This document shows, piece after piece, positions 21,769 to 34,230 of a DNA stretch of 64,000 nt. The position numbers and the translations under genes were made by a program. The notes beneath the pieces were generated by a model, which did no database searches, was not told where the DNA came from, and worked only from the letters and a program-made list of their open reading frames with translations. How positions within the stretch are numbered: the first letter of the stretch is position 1; every line of letters begins with the position of its first letter. Source of the stretch: Dimorphilus gyrociliatus (lineage: Eukaryota > Annelida > Polychaeta > Dinophilidae); the NCBI GenBank assembly GCA_904063045.1, contig CAJFCJ010000042.1, positions 85,055 to 149,054 on the forward strand. Reading direction: 5' to 3'.

Positions 21769-24425
21769 TTATTCTAATACACTCTGATAAATTATAATAT
21801 CTAACTCTAATTTGTTGCATTGATAAAGGAATTGATTTTTTGTATTCCATTCATTATCTGTGATTTTCACATAATTACATAAAGATACCCAAGAATTTCT
21901 TCCATGTTTTGGAGCATAAATTGAAATGTGCTCATTTATATCTCTACCTTTGATTAAAATATAAAAATAAAGTGGGTTTAATCTATTTTTTACCTGTGTC
22001 CCTGTATAGATCAACTTATTAATGAAGTTTTCAATACAATGTGATGGCACTGCAAAAGTGTTAAACAAAAATATTAGACTAATGAAACACATTAATATTT
22101 CTTTTTAGTATTCAACAAACCCTTTCCACTTATTATTGAAACTGCAAAAATATCAACTTCACTGATTCCTACATCATCTTGTGTGATTAGTTGTATATCC
22201 TATGTCAGCATAAATTCAAATTCTAAACAAACTGCATGCAAAAATACAAAATTTCCAGATGTTGCTTTTTCACTAACATTGTTATGCAGGTAATTTGTTA
22301 CTTTTACTAAAACTCCAGCTTTATAGGTTGGACCATTGAATACTAAGAGAAAAGAGAAATTACTGTTTTACAACTTTGGTTTTATTTTACATGCTTGAAC
22401 TCTATTATTTTATGCAACTTATACATGAACATCTTTAAACCTATGCAAGAAAATGCTATAACATTGGCCAAACATAAGTCTGATTAGTCAGCTTGAAGGC
22501 TCATCTTTAATTACCAATAAAGGTTTGGCCAAGTTATAATTTAATTAACTTGCCCAGGGTGTGGCCAAGTTATAATTCAATTAACCTTCCTAAATGTTCA
22601 ACCTTGTTACATCCTGTTACTAAACATAAATATGAACTACACATTTTGGCAACTGTAAAGTGATGATTGGATGTCAGAGGCAAACCTCAAAGTATATAAA
22701 TCCTCACTATTCTCATTCTGCATGCAGCTTCCATCTGGACCCAAGGACCTGGGAAGATAACCTGGAAACAACCTCTACTGGAACCATCCATCTACTCCTC
22801 AACATAGGAAGGCAGTTTGGTAAACCATCTGTATAAACACTGATACTTCCCTCAAAATTCTCATTAATAAGAGTGCCACTGCAAGACAAAAACTTAGTAT
22901 CCAAATTAGTATTTGATGCAAATTTATCTAAAAGTTTTAAAGAGAATTCATTTTTTTCGCCCCTGCCAAAAATATGAGAACTATTAGTATTTCTATCACT
23001 TTTAATGAGTGTCAAAAGTGTGAAATTGTCATTGATAATTTCTTCTCCATATGCTTCAAATTCAATAATATTAAAATAGATATCATCATGAAGATAGATT
23101 ATAGCAAATCTGCCAATAGGGAATGGTTGTTGACATTTCCACATTCTATATTCACCATCGTTAAACTCTACATTATTGATAAAGCACACTTTTGAATGAA
23201 AGAGTTGATCTTCTATAGAAAATACTGAATCGTTAGATACAATTCCTCTTATTGAAACTGTTCTAATTGAAACCGAAATAGAAATTCACAAAGAAATTAC
23301 TTAATAATGCTCATAGATATTTACTTTGTAGGATGTATATTTACAATATCCATTTCTATTTGCAATAGCCATTTTATGAATTATATAATTTCCAAGTAAG
23401 TCTACTCTGGCCCAGGGATATCTCTCTTCAACAGTATGGAACAAATCATTAAAATCTCCATTTGTAAGCCTATGACCTGAAGTTTTCAATAAATCAATCG
23501 ATAATGACCATACTGGTTTATTTAAGAGGATATTTGTATTTTTTTGAAAAGAAATTCTTAAAAAGTGTCCAAATATATGAATTTCTTGAAGCGAAATACT
23601 TTTATATTGGCTGTAATTACTATGAAAGACAACGAATTGCCCTTTTGCACCTCCTTTAGTGCATAAAATTGTATAGTATTCATCCAGATTTGGTGGAATA
23701 AGATTCTTTTTTCTACACAATTCAAAATTTATTGAGTCGTAGGGCAAAGCAGAATTTTCATTGGTCAATTCTATGTAAAAATTTTGAAATGTTGCCAAGA
23801 AAGTTAAACTTGGCTTATGTTCAGACCAAAAACATTATAGTAGCCTAAAAGATTAACTGCTAGCCAATAGTTACTTCCAAGATTGAATGATACATGATCA
23901 GTAATTTGTCCATTTGTTAATTCTGAGAGATTTTCTCCTGCCCATTTTGATAAAATTGGTTTTTTAAAAGCTAAATTTACTTTTGAAGTGGAAAATTCAA
24001 TAAAATTGAATTAGTTCAATTGGAAATTTTTTTTTGTTTATCTTTACCAGAAAATATCTCCACTTTGCAAAGGTGAAGGTTATCACTATTTAATTTTCCT
24101 TCAATTATTATTGCATTTCCACTTTGGCTAAAATTTCTACAATAGACTTTTGCTATAGAATTCTTGTTTAATTGAATATCATTTGCGCATGGATTACTCG
24201 GTTCGTTTGAGTAGACTTTCAATGTTTGATTTACTGTATAAAACAAACAAACAAACATGACAATTGAAAATTTTCATTTATATCATTTATCTTTGCATAA
24301 GAAACTCCAACACAATCGTATTGAGTAGTATTTAAACAGATATGATAACATTCACCAATTGATTTAGTAGAAATTATACTATTACTCACAGTACTTGTAT
24401 TTTTCATTCTTTTTAAAATTAAATT
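21769..24425 (-). pseudogene. PAN plus fucolectin/discoidin-like lectin gene, interrupted
   Basis: Minus-strand exons run from about 24425 downward. A PAN-like segment (GECYHIC, YDCVGVSY) is at 24420-24290. Next is a fucolectin/F5-8C-type tail (CRNFSQ ... NAIIIEG ... LHLCKVEIFSG) at 24258-24040. A domain start with NLAFKKP and ELTNGQ is at 24005-23815, and related beta-rich segments are at 23798-23301 and 23260-22850 (WKCQQPFPIGRFAIIYL, FNIIEFEAYG). The C-terminal part is at 22345-21769, with LHAVCLEFEF, an in-frame stop near 22213 and a final exon ending at 21769. These extracellular domains usually bind glycans. An LTR-A fragment (22362-22822) interrupts the gene and replaces part of one domain, so the copy is broken. 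Exon edges are approximate. Confidence 0.65.
22362..22822 (+). mobile_element. LTR-A fragment (first ~460 bp) inside the lectin gene
   Basis: It matches the first 460 bases of the 635-base LTR-A, from ACAACTTTGG to GGCAGTTTGG. The last third is absent. The flanking sequence on both sides is the minus-strand lectin gene, so the gene was disrupted by insertion followed by deletion. Confidence 0.85.
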
Positions 24426-24723
24426 CTGACCTTTTGGGAGAAAATTTTCTTTTTATAATTATGTAATAAGAACAATACAAATTTATTAGCCCTACTATTA
24501 ACACAGAAATCACCATTGTATTGGTGTGAAATGCCAATTAATTTCAACATAGTCTACTGCAATTATCATTGAAAAAGAAAATATCAAAATCAATGCAATA
24601 GGCAACTTCAATTGACTATATACAAAGATCTCTATATTAGCCAATTAATTATTCACTCAAGTTTCCTTTTAAACCTTTCTAACCAGAATTGTTTTCTTCA
24701 TCTTATAAATAATTTTTCTATCC
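24426..24723. other. Intergenic DNA between the lectin gene and a solo LTR-B
   Basis: AT-rich. The first exon and signal peptide of the minus-strand lectin gene would be expected here but were not identified. Confidence 0.35.
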
Positions 24724-25608
24724 TGTGCACATACATTTGTGAGCTCTATCCTACAGTAGATGAGTAGTATTGAACTAGTATTGCACTGTACTGATAGCAC
24801 ACATGCATATAGATAAGCAGGCTTGACCTACTTTTGTGTAAGGCAGTGCTTGTACAATGCGAGGCAATATATTTTCAAGCTAAATATTACAATTTATAAC
24901 TGAACTTTAATATTACAACTTGATTCATATATAAACTTATGAATGGAATCTAAAATGACTTTAATGAATTGTTAATTATGTTTTAGCTGAAGTTTTAGAT
25001 CTTATTGACTATTATGTAGTATTGTACATACAATACTGCTAATAACATATAATAACCAGATATGCTGCGTCCTTATATGCTGATGCTAAATTTATTTACC
25101 AGAGCAATTCATTACTATGATTATAAGGAATGTAGAATATAAAAATTATCAAATATAGAATCTGCATATTTTCTTCATTGTTTGACTTGTCATATTGAAA
25201 TTGTTTGAATCTTGTGCACCTCTCCAACCTTCAAAATTCAACTGTTATTTAGAAGAAGAAAACAATAAAAGGATGACCACATTTTGAACTTTTCTTTGTC
25301 CTCAAATCTTTCTTTTGTTTTTGTGAACATTGAATTTAGTGAACTATCAAAGGTTCATAGTTGAACTGGTTGCTTAAGCTGGATTGTTTAGAACTAGAAA
25401 CTCATTTACTCAATACATATTCTTTATACGAAATACTGCCATTTTGTTGATTAATTTCTACCAAAAATACATTTATTAAGACTACTTGTGGACGAATTTG
25501 AAAGGTTTTATTTGGACCAGTACTTTGGTAAATTGATAAATGATTGGAAAGGACGAATACTGTTCTGAAGAAGCAGAAATTCCTACAATTACAATATAAC
25601 AAAGTACA
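24724..25608 (+). mobile_element. Solo LTR, family B (885 bp)
   Basis: It starts TGTGCACATACATTTG and ends AACAAAGTACA, matching the ends of the other LTR-B copies. No matching target duplication is seen, and no internal coding region is attached. Confidence 0.8.
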
Positions 25609-25743
25609 TGTTCAAATTTTTTTGTTAAATTAGCTTTACAGTAAAAGTTTTGTAATGTCGAATATCAGAAGAATATTGTCAACATTTGAATTAATATATG
25701 ATTATGAGTCATTAGTTTGTAAAAAAAAAATGAATGGATATGT

Positions 25744-26200
25744 ACTTTGTTGTATTGAGATTGTAGGAATATTTGTTTTGTGACAATAGTATAACCCTAA
25801 ACAAGTAAGTTGAAACAACCAGTTAACGGTTAAAAAACTGAACTGACAAGCTAGGGAAATGCATTTCCTTTTATACATTTCCGAAGCTTGGGTTCAAGTG
25901 GTCAAAGGATTACAAGGTTGAAATCTGACAGTCTCATAATTCTCATGTAACAAAAATATGAAAGACTGTTATATCACACATATAAAATATAATCATAAGA
26001 TTAGGACCACATGCCAAACATGTGCCACAGTAAACAGGCCTGCCTCATCAGCATCTGGTGTTTGACCTGCATCTTTTCCATGTTCTTTGTTCCTTTGTTA
26101 ATTCCCAAGTAGCCAACATCTGTTACAGTCAAAGAGTCTATTTCTTATGAAATAGAGTTCTTTCTAAAGTACTAAAGGCTAACACTAAGAAATAAAAGTC
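25744..26200 (-). mobile_element. LTR-B variant, partial, reverse orientation
   Basis: It begins (minus-strand LTR end) TGTACTTTGTTGTATTG at 25744. It then follows a divergent subfamily with the block CCGAAGCTTGGGTTCAAG, shared with 31741-32262 and 59318-59785 on the plus strand. The far end fades near 26200. Confidence 0.7.
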
Positions 26201-26560
26201 TTTCTAAAGTACCCTTATATCTAAAGTTTAACTATTGATATATCATTATATCTAAGTGCACAGAACAAAACAATGTTTATTATACCATAGCAAATATTGC
26301 TGAAGAATTAATGACCAAGACAAAAACTATATTTAATGATCATGAATATTCATAAAGCTTTTAGTGATAAATAGATAGTGGAAAAATGTTTAAAAATAGT
26401 TCTTCATCTTTATTTGAGCACATTCATGTTTTATTATCTATTGTCATTATAATTTTGTCAAGTGTATAGAAGGGACAAATACGACCTAAATGACGCATAT
26501 ACTGAAAACCTTATATAGTCAGAAAAAAAACTCTACTTCCAATATTCTCAAAAAAGAGAA
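26201..26560. promoter_or_regulatory. Upstream region of the PAN gene
   Basis: AT-rich with no transposon recognised. It ends 5' of ATG 26561. A CTTATATAG block near 26511 could act as a TATA-like element about 50 bases before the start (inference). Confidence 0.3.
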
Positions 26561-27334
26561 ATGAGAATGAAGATTCTACTATTTTTACTTTTCTTAGAGA
26601 AAGTACAAGGTCTGTAAATAGTAACATAACCAATTTCTTTATATTAAAGAACTAATACAAAAAAAGATTGCCCGTATGAAATCTCTACAAATAAAGCAAT
26701 GGTTGACAGTGAATTGTTAAAATATAGACTCTATACGCTTAGATATAAATTGACTCCTGATTGTATGGAAATTTGTAATTATATTACAAATTGCAAGTAA
26801 GTTCTTATTCATTTTTTTTACATGAAATGTGTATTGAACTCTCTGATGTGTGTTCTATTTTCAACAGTTCAATTATTGTTTCAAAGAATCGGCAGGAATG
26901 CATTTTTTTAAATTTTAACGGGCCAATGACTGCTTTATCAACTGATAATTCAAAAGATTTGTATACAAAAGTGGGGATTTGCAGTAAGTTTAAAAATTTA
27001 TCTTTTTCCTCTCTCTCTCTATTAAAAGTACTTGAAATTTTTAGAATGTGAATACGAAAAAAACGAACAAAAGCAAATTCTTGGAGGTTCAATATACAGC
27101 AGGACTACAGAATCATTAGAAGAATGTTTTGAATATTGCAATGGTGAATGGAACTGCATGTATAATTCTTGATATATATTAATATTTTAACAATACTTTG
27201 ATAAAGAAAAATTACAAATCTCCTAAACAGATCTGTTGATTATAAATCTTCAACCAAATACTGTCAGTTAAAGTCCTCTAATTCTGTCATATACAGTTCC
27301 TCAATTGATCACTATTTTAGGAACAATATCTGCA
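26561..27334 (+). CDS. PAN/apple-domain secreted protein (5 exons seen, 3' end missing)
   Basis: Exons are 26561-26609, 26667-26796, 26868-26983, 27045-27159 and 27231-27334. Introns are GT/AG, 57-71 bases, and the phases agree at every junction. ATG 26561 opens a short leader (MRMKILLFLLFLEKVQ), after which the mature protein begins near DCPYEIS. Two PAN-like modules follow: CMEICNYITNC then ECIFLNF, and SLEECFEYCNGEWNC then YCQLKSS. These domains are extracellular and bind proteins or sugars. The last donor (GCA/GTAAGT) requires at least one more exon. A MULE (27708-29967) occupies the following intron, and a phase-compatible acceptor follows it near 30018, opening FNEGYSYSSYLPGRR before a stop. 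That last exon is only a guess. Confidence 0.75.
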
Positions 27335-27698
27335 GTAAGTAAAATATGACAGTACAATTAAATATTTCATCTATATTCCTTCAAAAAACAACAACATTGA
27401 CAAACAAACACTAACAGATTGATAGTTTAAAAAACAAATGACAATTCTAGGCCTAATCTACGTGCTTATAGAAATTTCATTTGTATTAAGTTATGAATGA
27501 GAATTCTCATGTAAATGTTTTTTTATTTTTGGCATTCAATATACAACTGTTTGTCAAATATTGTCAGGTTTATTTGTCATCAAACAATCTATGAAAAACT
27601 TTAAACAACTCTAAAATTTTTACATTTACATTCATTGAATGTGTTGGAATGGTTAAATACGCAACTCTCAAACATGATAACTAGACTTTTGTTTATGT
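27335..27698. other. Presumed intron or intergenic DNA before MULE-3
   Basis: AT-rich with no coding signal. It lies between a GTAAGT donor and the target duplication of MULE-3. Confidence 0.4.
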
Positions 27699-27707
27699 AT
27701 TGATTAT

Positions 27708-29967
27708 GGTTCAGACAGAAACGTCCACAACAGAAAATGTCCACAATTGACAAAAAACATCCACAAATTTAAAACTTTGAAAAAATGCAGAAAAAAAAAT
27801 ACTAATTTTTTCAAGAATAAAAATATGGATAATTCATGTCATATTTGTCAAGACAAATTTATTGAAAAACAAATTAAAGGTAAATGTTCTCTTTGTTTTA
27901 AAGCCTGCCACATCAAATGTTTTCAAGGTATGAAATCAAACTTTGTTTTTTTCAGCTAATCACATTTGTTTTCAGATGCAACCATTCTTTCTACATTATG
28001 TTTGATGTGTTATCAAATATCAATGAGGAGCTGTGCCATCTTGCTGAAAAAAATTGATTTTGAAAAAGAAAAGAATGTTATTGAACCTACGGAAGAGCTC
28101 AGGTTGTCTTTCTCTTTCAGTAGTTCGGAAAGTCTTGCTGATTGTCCAATGGAAACAGAAAATGTCATAAATGGTAGTGAAATAACATACAACAATGAAA
28201 TTGAGGTAACTACAATTGATGAAACAATCATAATGGATGTTAAAGATTATCAAGAGGAATCATTTGAAAGCAAGGCTAGTAAAAAAGAAAGTTTAAGTGA
28301 TGATTTTCATTTTAAAAAAAAACACAACTACAATTTGGACTTTTTCAGTTTGCAACAAAAATAGAAAGTGTTCTGCAAGTATCAACCAAAGAGGAACCAA
28401 TTTTGTAATTGGAAAAATGAAACTGAATCATTCACCATTGAAAAATGCAGAAGAGCAGATTATAATTAGAAAAGATATCAAGGAAAAATGTTTTGATGAT
28501 ATCAAATTGTCAGGAAAAAGGATTGCAGAAGATATTCTTTTGAAATATCCACATGGAAAATCAAGTTTGCATAATTGCAAAGAAGTGGCAAATTATAACA
28601 GGAGAAAAAATAGACCAGCTGAACCTGATGATGTCAACTTTCAACTTGACTTTACATTTGTGCCATTTGGATTTTTAAAAAAAGATATACAAAAAAACAA
28701 TGTAAGAATTCTAATTTTTACAACTGCACATCAATTACAGCTTCTGGCCAATGCAAAAATTTGGTATGTTGATGGAACATTTAAAATTGCTAAGCATCCA
28801 TTTTCTCAGATGTTTTCAATCCATGGATTTTTGAAAAAAAATGGAGAGCTCAAGCAAGTGCCACTACTTTTTTCATTCTTATCTTCGAAAAAGAAAAGAG
28901 CTTACAAACTACTTTTTAGGGTAAGTTATAATTTTAAATACTTGAATTAATTGATAGATTGTGCATTTAGGCTGTAAATGAATTAGCTAGTTCCATCTCT
29001 GTTCAAAAAATTGTTTTGGACTATGAAAAAGCAATTTGGAAAAGTATAAGAGATACATGGCCAGATGTAATGGTTGGTTGTTCTTTTCATTGGTCACAGG
29101 CTGTATTTAGGAAAATTCAAGTTGGAAAAAATATCAATTTATATAAAAATGTAATCTAAGTTTATTATTCTACTTTTAGGATCTGGGTTATAGTGCAGAA
29201 TTTAAAAAGAGAGAGGGAGAATGAAAAAGAATGAATCTGATTATGGCTTTACCATACCTTCCTCATAATTTGATTGCAAATCAGTTCCACAAAATCAAAA
29301 ATGAACTGGCTGAGAAATAAACTTGGAGATTTGTTAAAGTATGTGGAACATATTGGATCAAGAGTAATTTTTGGCCCCCAGAGACATGGTCTGTTTTTAA
29401 TCAATTGATTAGAACAAATAATGTCTTGGAAGGATTTCATAATAGATTAAATAAAAATATTGGAGTGAACTTATCATTTTACCTGACTATTGAGGAACTA
29501 AACAGGGAGGCTGAGTTAATTTCAGTATATGAAAAATTATTAAGTGAGAGGAAGATATTGAGAATGCAAAAAAAAGTGTATACAAAAATTCAAAGACAGC
29601 TTTTTTCCATCTGGGAAAACTTCAAAGTTGGTGACATCACAGCAACTCAACTTATTGAGATGCGTTCTACTTTGTATTGCTAAATATGCTCATTATTAAT
29701 TCAACAGTATTAAAAATGTTACAAAAATGTTGAAGACATTTGAAAAAATATGTTTTTAAATAAACTTTTTTAATTACAAATTGATGATGTTCATTTGATT
29801 AGTTTCCGCACATACATTTCTATTAGTTGCACAAAACTACTTCAACAAATTATAAAAACTCTATTCTAAAATAATAATATTCATTTTTAATCTTCTATCT
29901 TGTTTTAAATGTCTTTTAATATCATGTGGATGTTTTCTGTGAATTGTGGACGTTTTCTGTCAGCCCC
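27708..29967 (+). mobile_element. MULE-3, word ACAGAAAACGTCC, 2260 bp, 9 bp target duplication
   Basis: Flanked by ATTGATTAT (27699-27707 and 29968-29976). The left end, GGTTCAGACAGAAACGTCC, is followed by two more words. The right end, read inverted, GGGGCTGACAGAAAACGTCC, is followed by one more word 20 bp in. The arrays are shorter (two to three words) than in MULE-1 and MULE-2. The plus-strand transposase lies inside. MITEs at 10044 and 60501 use the same word. Confidence 0.92.
27825..29683 (+). pseudogene. MULE-3 transposase, FLYWCH partly lost, frame-broken
   Basis: Plus strand: the zinc-finger exon at 27825-27927 has CHICQDKF, then CSLCFKACHIKC. An acidic exon starts after TTTTCAG near 27975 (CLMCYQ). 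A frame break near 28310 removes the first half of the FLYWCH finger, with WTFSVCNKNRKC and NHSP remaining. The catalytic exon at 28297-28920 has FTTAHQLQLL and the Asp in YVDGTFKI, ending at GTAAGT. The second Asp is in LDYEKAIW with GCSFHW at 28970-29148. The last exon (29179-29683) has the Glu in TNNVLEGFH, plus stops near 29222 and 29318. It is inactive through several lesions, but all three catalytic acids remain recognisable. Confidence 0.8.
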
Positions 29968-29976
29968 ATTGATTAT

Positions 29977-30890
29977 TTATGGATTTTTATGGAGAAACTT
30001 TTCAACAATGCTATAGTATTCAATGAAGGCTACTCTTACTCATCATACTTGCCAGGAAGGAGACTGTTTAGAAGATGAATGTAAAATATATGAAAATAAT
30101 GTCAAAAGTATGTTTCATTATCCAATATTCAAAACTGGAATTTCAAATAGATACAATCATCATATAATGTATAGTTATATCCAGAAATCTGGAAATCTAC
30201 CGCAATTATTATCAATATTCTCTTGAATAGAATATATTACAGAAACCAACAAACTTTTGATAAGAATACTACAACTGTGACAATGCTGCTTAGTGTTAGT
30301 GACAATCTATCTACTCAATTTGTTTCCACCTTTATTACAATTTTTTAATATATTACCTTTAAATATACTTTTACACTATTCATATTTTATTAATCATTAA
30401 GAATACAATTTCGCCTCATAAATCCCTGCTATCGTAAATTAATAATTTCAATTTTTCCTACCAATTGATGTTTTTCTTCAACTATGTGTATTTTGGTGTT
30501 GAACAATTCCTTTTTTCCAACATCACTAATTAATTGATTCATTTTGTGTGGGAACCACTCTAATCACCAAATTCTTAACTTTCATATAATCAATACAGAT
30601 TGATACAATACCACCATCTCCATTAAAGTATAGATGGCGCTTGTAGCAAAATAAGCCTAACAGTAAAGATAAGTATGTAAGTAATTCAGTAAGGAAAGAA
30701 TATTTACAAAGCACTTAATAAGTGAATAATTAAGGTACATTAAGGAACATCAATCAATCAATAGATTTCCATTATTAGAATGATATAAAGGGATTTATAA
30801 ACAATTCATTACAGTGAAAAAATCACAGATAGATACTCATCAAAAACAATGACACAATTATCTAAAAAGTTTATAACAGCTATCTCCGGT
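29977..30890. other. Mostly intergenic, with a possible short PAN-gene exon near 30018-30080
   Basis: A CTATAG acceptor-like site at about 30018 and a short frame (FNEGYSYSS) could end the PAN gene. The 67-codon frame at 30023-30226 reads the other frame with four Cys, but no family is recognised. The rest is AT-rich with no element seen. Confidence 0.3.
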
Positions 30891-30894
30891 TTAA

Positions 30895-31231
30895 ATCAAA
30901 TTATTGGATTCTGAAAACATGTAGATTGTATATTTGACCATTTTTTTATTCTACCTTATTAATGATATTCAATTGATTGAGTTAGTAAATTTAGCATCAG
31001 CATATAAGGAGGAAGTATATCTGATTAATGCATGTTAAGAAGAACAGTATTGTGTATACAATACTGTTGAATAGTCAATATAATCTAAACTTAGAATTGA
31101 AGCATAATTGATAATTAATTGAACTAGTTTTAGTTGAAAATCATAAATGTATGGATTAATAAATTGTAATATTAATGCTAGGTTGCAAATAATAATATTC
31201 TTTATATAATTTAATAGGTTTTATTGCTGCA
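30895..31231 (-). mobile_element. LTR-B fragment, reverse orientation
   Basis: It matches the middle of LTR-B (CTACCTTATTAATGATATTC to GGTTTTATTGCTGCA) in reverse and ends exactly where a MULE terminal array begins at 31232. Confidence 0.8.
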
Positions 31232-31739
31232 GGGTAAAGGACAGTTGACCCCCAGACAGTTGACCCCCTCGGACAGTTGACCCCCATCAGGACAGTTGAC
31301 CCCCATGATTATAATTTCCTGGAAAGTAGGTGATTAGGAAAGTTTATTGGGTCAACTTGATAATATTGTGTTGTTCAATGAAAACCATCTTTTGATATTG
31401 TTTTACTGCCAAAGTAGATAATTATTATAATGAATAAAATATCATATATATTTCCTTGACACAACACTCAAGTTAAAAGAATGGAAATATAAACTCCAAT
31501 AATTCATTTCATACTCATCAGAACTTGTATTTTAAAAGCTATGGATAATACACATTGCAAACTTCTGTTAAAACATCAAAAGCTGTTTTATTTCTATTTG
31601 GAAATTCTTTCCAAACTAAACAGATTTTATCTTGCAAATTCCTTATATTTATGTTTCTCAGTTTGGCATATCTTTCTCTCTGATAACAGCTTTTCAGAGA
31701 GACTGTTATTTAGTGGAATTAGAGTCTAGAACTTTAAAA
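31232..31739 (-). mobile_element. MULE-5, word GGACAGTTGACCCC: 3' end with decayed transposase C terminus
   Basis: The array at 31232-31306 starts GGGTAAAGGACAGTTGAC and contains four words at 15, 17 and 19 bp steps. Minus-strand sequence at 31735-31540 matches the transposase C terminus (EKLLSERKICQ, KHKYKEF) but is full of stops. The other end of what may be the same element, with the N-terminal zinc-finger exon in the same strand sense, is at 34225-34696. The sequence between is filled by other transposons. No target duplication was found: the left flank is LTR-B and the right flank is gypsy pol. Confidence 0.7.
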
Positions 31740-31740
31740 A

Positions 31741-32262
31741 GACGTTTATTTCATAGGAAATAGATTCTTTGACCATAACAGATGGTGACAGCATGGAATT
31801 AACAAAGGAACAAACAATATAAATGCAGATGGAGAGGCAAGCTTGTTTTTGCAGTGTCACATGATATGCATAAGTGTTGCAAAAGCTTTTCATATTTTGT
31901 TATATGTGCATTGTGAGACTGTTACATTTCAACCTTGTAATCCTTTGACCAAGTGAACCCAAGCTTTGGGAAATGTACAAAAGGTAATGCATTTTTGCAG
32001 CTTGTCAGTTCAGTTCTTTGACCATTAACTGGTTATTTAAACTTATTTGTTTAGAACTAGACACTCATTTACTCAATACATATTCTTTAAATGAAATACT
32101 GGCATTTTGTTGATTTCTATCAAAATTACATTTGTTAAGACTCCTTGTGGACAAATTTGAAAGGTTCTATTTGAACTAGTACTTTGGTAAGTTAATAAAT
32201 GATTGGAAAAGATGAATACTGTTCTAAAGAAGCAGAAATTCTTACAATTACAATATAATGAT
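31741..32262 (+). mobile_element. LTR-B variant fragment
   Basis: Plus-strand copy of the divergent LTR-B subfamily, with AACCCAAGCTTTGGGAAATG and the end block TTACAATTACAATATAA. It lacks the last bases of the LTR. Confidence 0.7.
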
Positions 32263-32293
32263 ATTTTGGGTTATGAAAGTGACAAACTAGATC

Positions 32294-33406
32294 GGGGTTG
32301 GGAAAAAACGTCCTTGGGAAAAAATGTCCCAGGGTGGGAAAAAACATCCTATGCCTGACTAAAGATATACTTGGCATAATTATTTATACTTTTAATCAGA
32401 AATGTTTTTCTCTTTGCTGTTTACTTCATTTATAGAATAAAATATTAATATTTTTGAAGAAAGGTATATGTATTGTGATGTTTTTACCAGTTTTCTCTGA
32501 ATTATGTAATGCTATTAAAAGAGAAATGAGTTATTTCCTTGTCTTGTCTGTAAGTGAAAGATAAATTTTGCATTTCTTAGCATATATTCAGGCTAATTTG
32601 TTTTTTTAAGCATTGAAACTCTGGTATTGATTTGGTTTATTGAATATTACAAGATGATACATTTTTTAAGAACCCTTCTCTCCAGTGAGTTATTATTTAT
32701 AATTTTTGTATTGGCAGCCATATTTGATATTTTAAAGTTAATTTATTTTTGCAGAAACATTGAAAGTACTTGGATTAAGCATTCAATTTGGACACCAAAT
32801 TGTTGGTCTGTATTTGGTCTTGCCATCAGGACCAACAATGATGTTGAAGGATGGCACATAAGAATAAATGAAAAGACTCCTGCAAAAGGCTCATTTTATA
32901 TGCTCATAGATATTTTAAAACAGGAATCAAGTCTTATTCCAGTTGTAGAGATACTTCTATCAGAAAAAAGGCTAAAGAAGTATCAGAAGAAAAGTGTCAT
33001 CCAGAAGCAGAACCAAGTATATGCTGTTTGGAATGAATACAGATTGGGAATGATTACATCTGCTGTCCTCTTGCAGAAGATTGCATTAATCTATTCAAAA
33101 TAATTCTCAGTGTGTTAACATACTTTTTACTTTATTCTAGTAACTTTTAAACTTTGTATAACATTCTTAGCTTTTTTCATTTTTAATACATTTTAATAAC
33201 ATATATTCATTATTAATTATTATATTCTCAGTATATTGTCATTGGTTCCCAAAATAGAGCAATCTTTTTTAAAATTCAAATATCTTTTCCCACTACTTGT
33301 TTTTCCCAACCTTGGGATGTTTTTTCCCACCTTAGGACGTTTTTTCCCACCCTGGGACATTTTTTCCCAGGGACGTTTTTTCCCAAAGACGTTTTTTCTC
33401 ATACTC
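32294..33406 (+). mobile_element. MULE-4, word GGGAAAAAACGTCC, 1113 bp, 8 bp target duplication
   Basis: Flanked by ACTAGATC (32286-32293 and 33407-33414). The left array at 32298-32352 has three words. The right array, read inverted, has six words spaced 16, 16, 20, 20 and 21 bp. Only the last transposase exon survives inside, so it is a deletion derivative that depends on a full-length relative. Confidence 0.9.
32755..33103 (+). pseudogene. MULE-4 transposase C-terminal exon only
   Basis: The open frame with the catalytic Glu box (RTNNDVEGWH), SEKRLKKYQKK and a natural stop at 33103 corresponds to the last exon of MULE-1 to MULE-3. It is preceded by an acceptor-like TTTTTGCAG at about 32745-32753. 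The zinc finger, FLYWCH and both catalytic Asp exons are absent. The remaining exon is free of stops. Confidence 0.75.
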
Positions 33407-33544
33407 ACTAGATCAAAGGAAATAGATGAGTATCTCTAAAATAAATGAATTAATGTTGAGAATTAAGGGTAGTGGAGCCAAGATTGATGATAACAGCTTT
33501 TTGAAATACCATTCACCAACTGGGGCAGCTACAATTCCTGAAGG

Positions 33545-33750
33545 GATGTTGTTGAAAATGCCCACAGTTTTGTGGTTTTACTCTAACCCTGACCCAGCCC
33601 TGGACCCTTTTTTAAGCACTTCATTGTTCCTAACCCTTAGTTTGGACCCACCTAATTTCAAATCAATTGCTGGAATATTTTTCTTTCCCTTTCCCAACCC
33701 AAAATCTCACCCCAAAATAACTGCAAAATAGGTGTTTTCAACAGCCCCCT
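33545..33750. mobile_element. MITE, ends with GGCTGTTGAAAACGCCC-like word (206 bp)
   Basis: The left end GATGTTGTTGAAAATGCCC and the right end (inverted) AGGGGGCTGTTGAAAACACC are inverted. The flanks are TCCTGAAGG and TTCTGAAGG (9 bp, one mismatch). Relatives are at about 48190-48390 and 60795-60942. The target duplication length points to MULE-type mobilisation. The apparent ORF across it is not a gene. Confidence 0.7.
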
Positions 33751-34230
33751 TTCTGAAGGTGTGGTTAATACTGATTCTACTCAACCAAAATTCAGTAATT
33801 CTGGGATTCTAGAAAGTGTTTTTGAAAAGACAATTACAAGTCTTTTAATTGGTGCTAATGAGAAACTTATCACTACTTTGCTGAGACCCTATTCAGGTAG
33901 CAAAGATACTGGGGCCTTTAAGAAGAACTTTCAAACAGCTTGTAAATTAAACCTTTGGGATACAGAGGAGAAAAGAATTTTAATGCTGAGAAAATACACT
34001 ACCTGAAGAGTCAGATGTTGTTGAAAGCTTACCTTCCATGGCAACTGAAAATGAAATTTGGGATTCATTGGATGAAGAATTCAATCCAGATCCTATGGCT
34101 TTTAAAAAAGATATTGACAGATTGTAACAGTTTGATGCTGAAACTGTCAAGAGTTTTGTTAAAAGAAGTAAAGAACTTGTAGAAAATTCCTACCATTCAA
34201 AACTACAGAAATGGCCTGTGTTGCTGTGAG
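33751..34230 (+). pseudogene. Gypsy-type gag fragment
   Basis: Plus-strand frames hold PYSGSKDTGAFKKNF and LNLWDTEEKR, then after a frame change EIWDSLDEEFNPDP and TVKSFVKRSKEL. These resemble the capsid part of Ty3/gypsy gag (a block around G-S-x-D, a Trp-containing helix and a downstream ESVxxFxxR-type helix). There is one frame change near 33995 and an in-frame stop near 34125. It is detached from the pol fragments, which lie in the opposite orientation. Confidence 0.5.

Noticed and set aside
22713-23189. 158-codon minus-strand frame as one exon
   Set aside because: Its last 40 codons are inside an LTR-A fragment; only the upstream part belongs to the lectin gene.
28013-28253. Two overlapping minus-strand frames of 72 and 77 codons
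   Set aside because: They are antisense shadows of the acidic exon of the MULE-3 transposase.
33426-33731. Open frame at 33426-33731 as a gene (and the similar one at 48162-48518)
   Set aside because: Both frames are read across the same MITE family; similarity between them is due to the repeat, not to protein coding.
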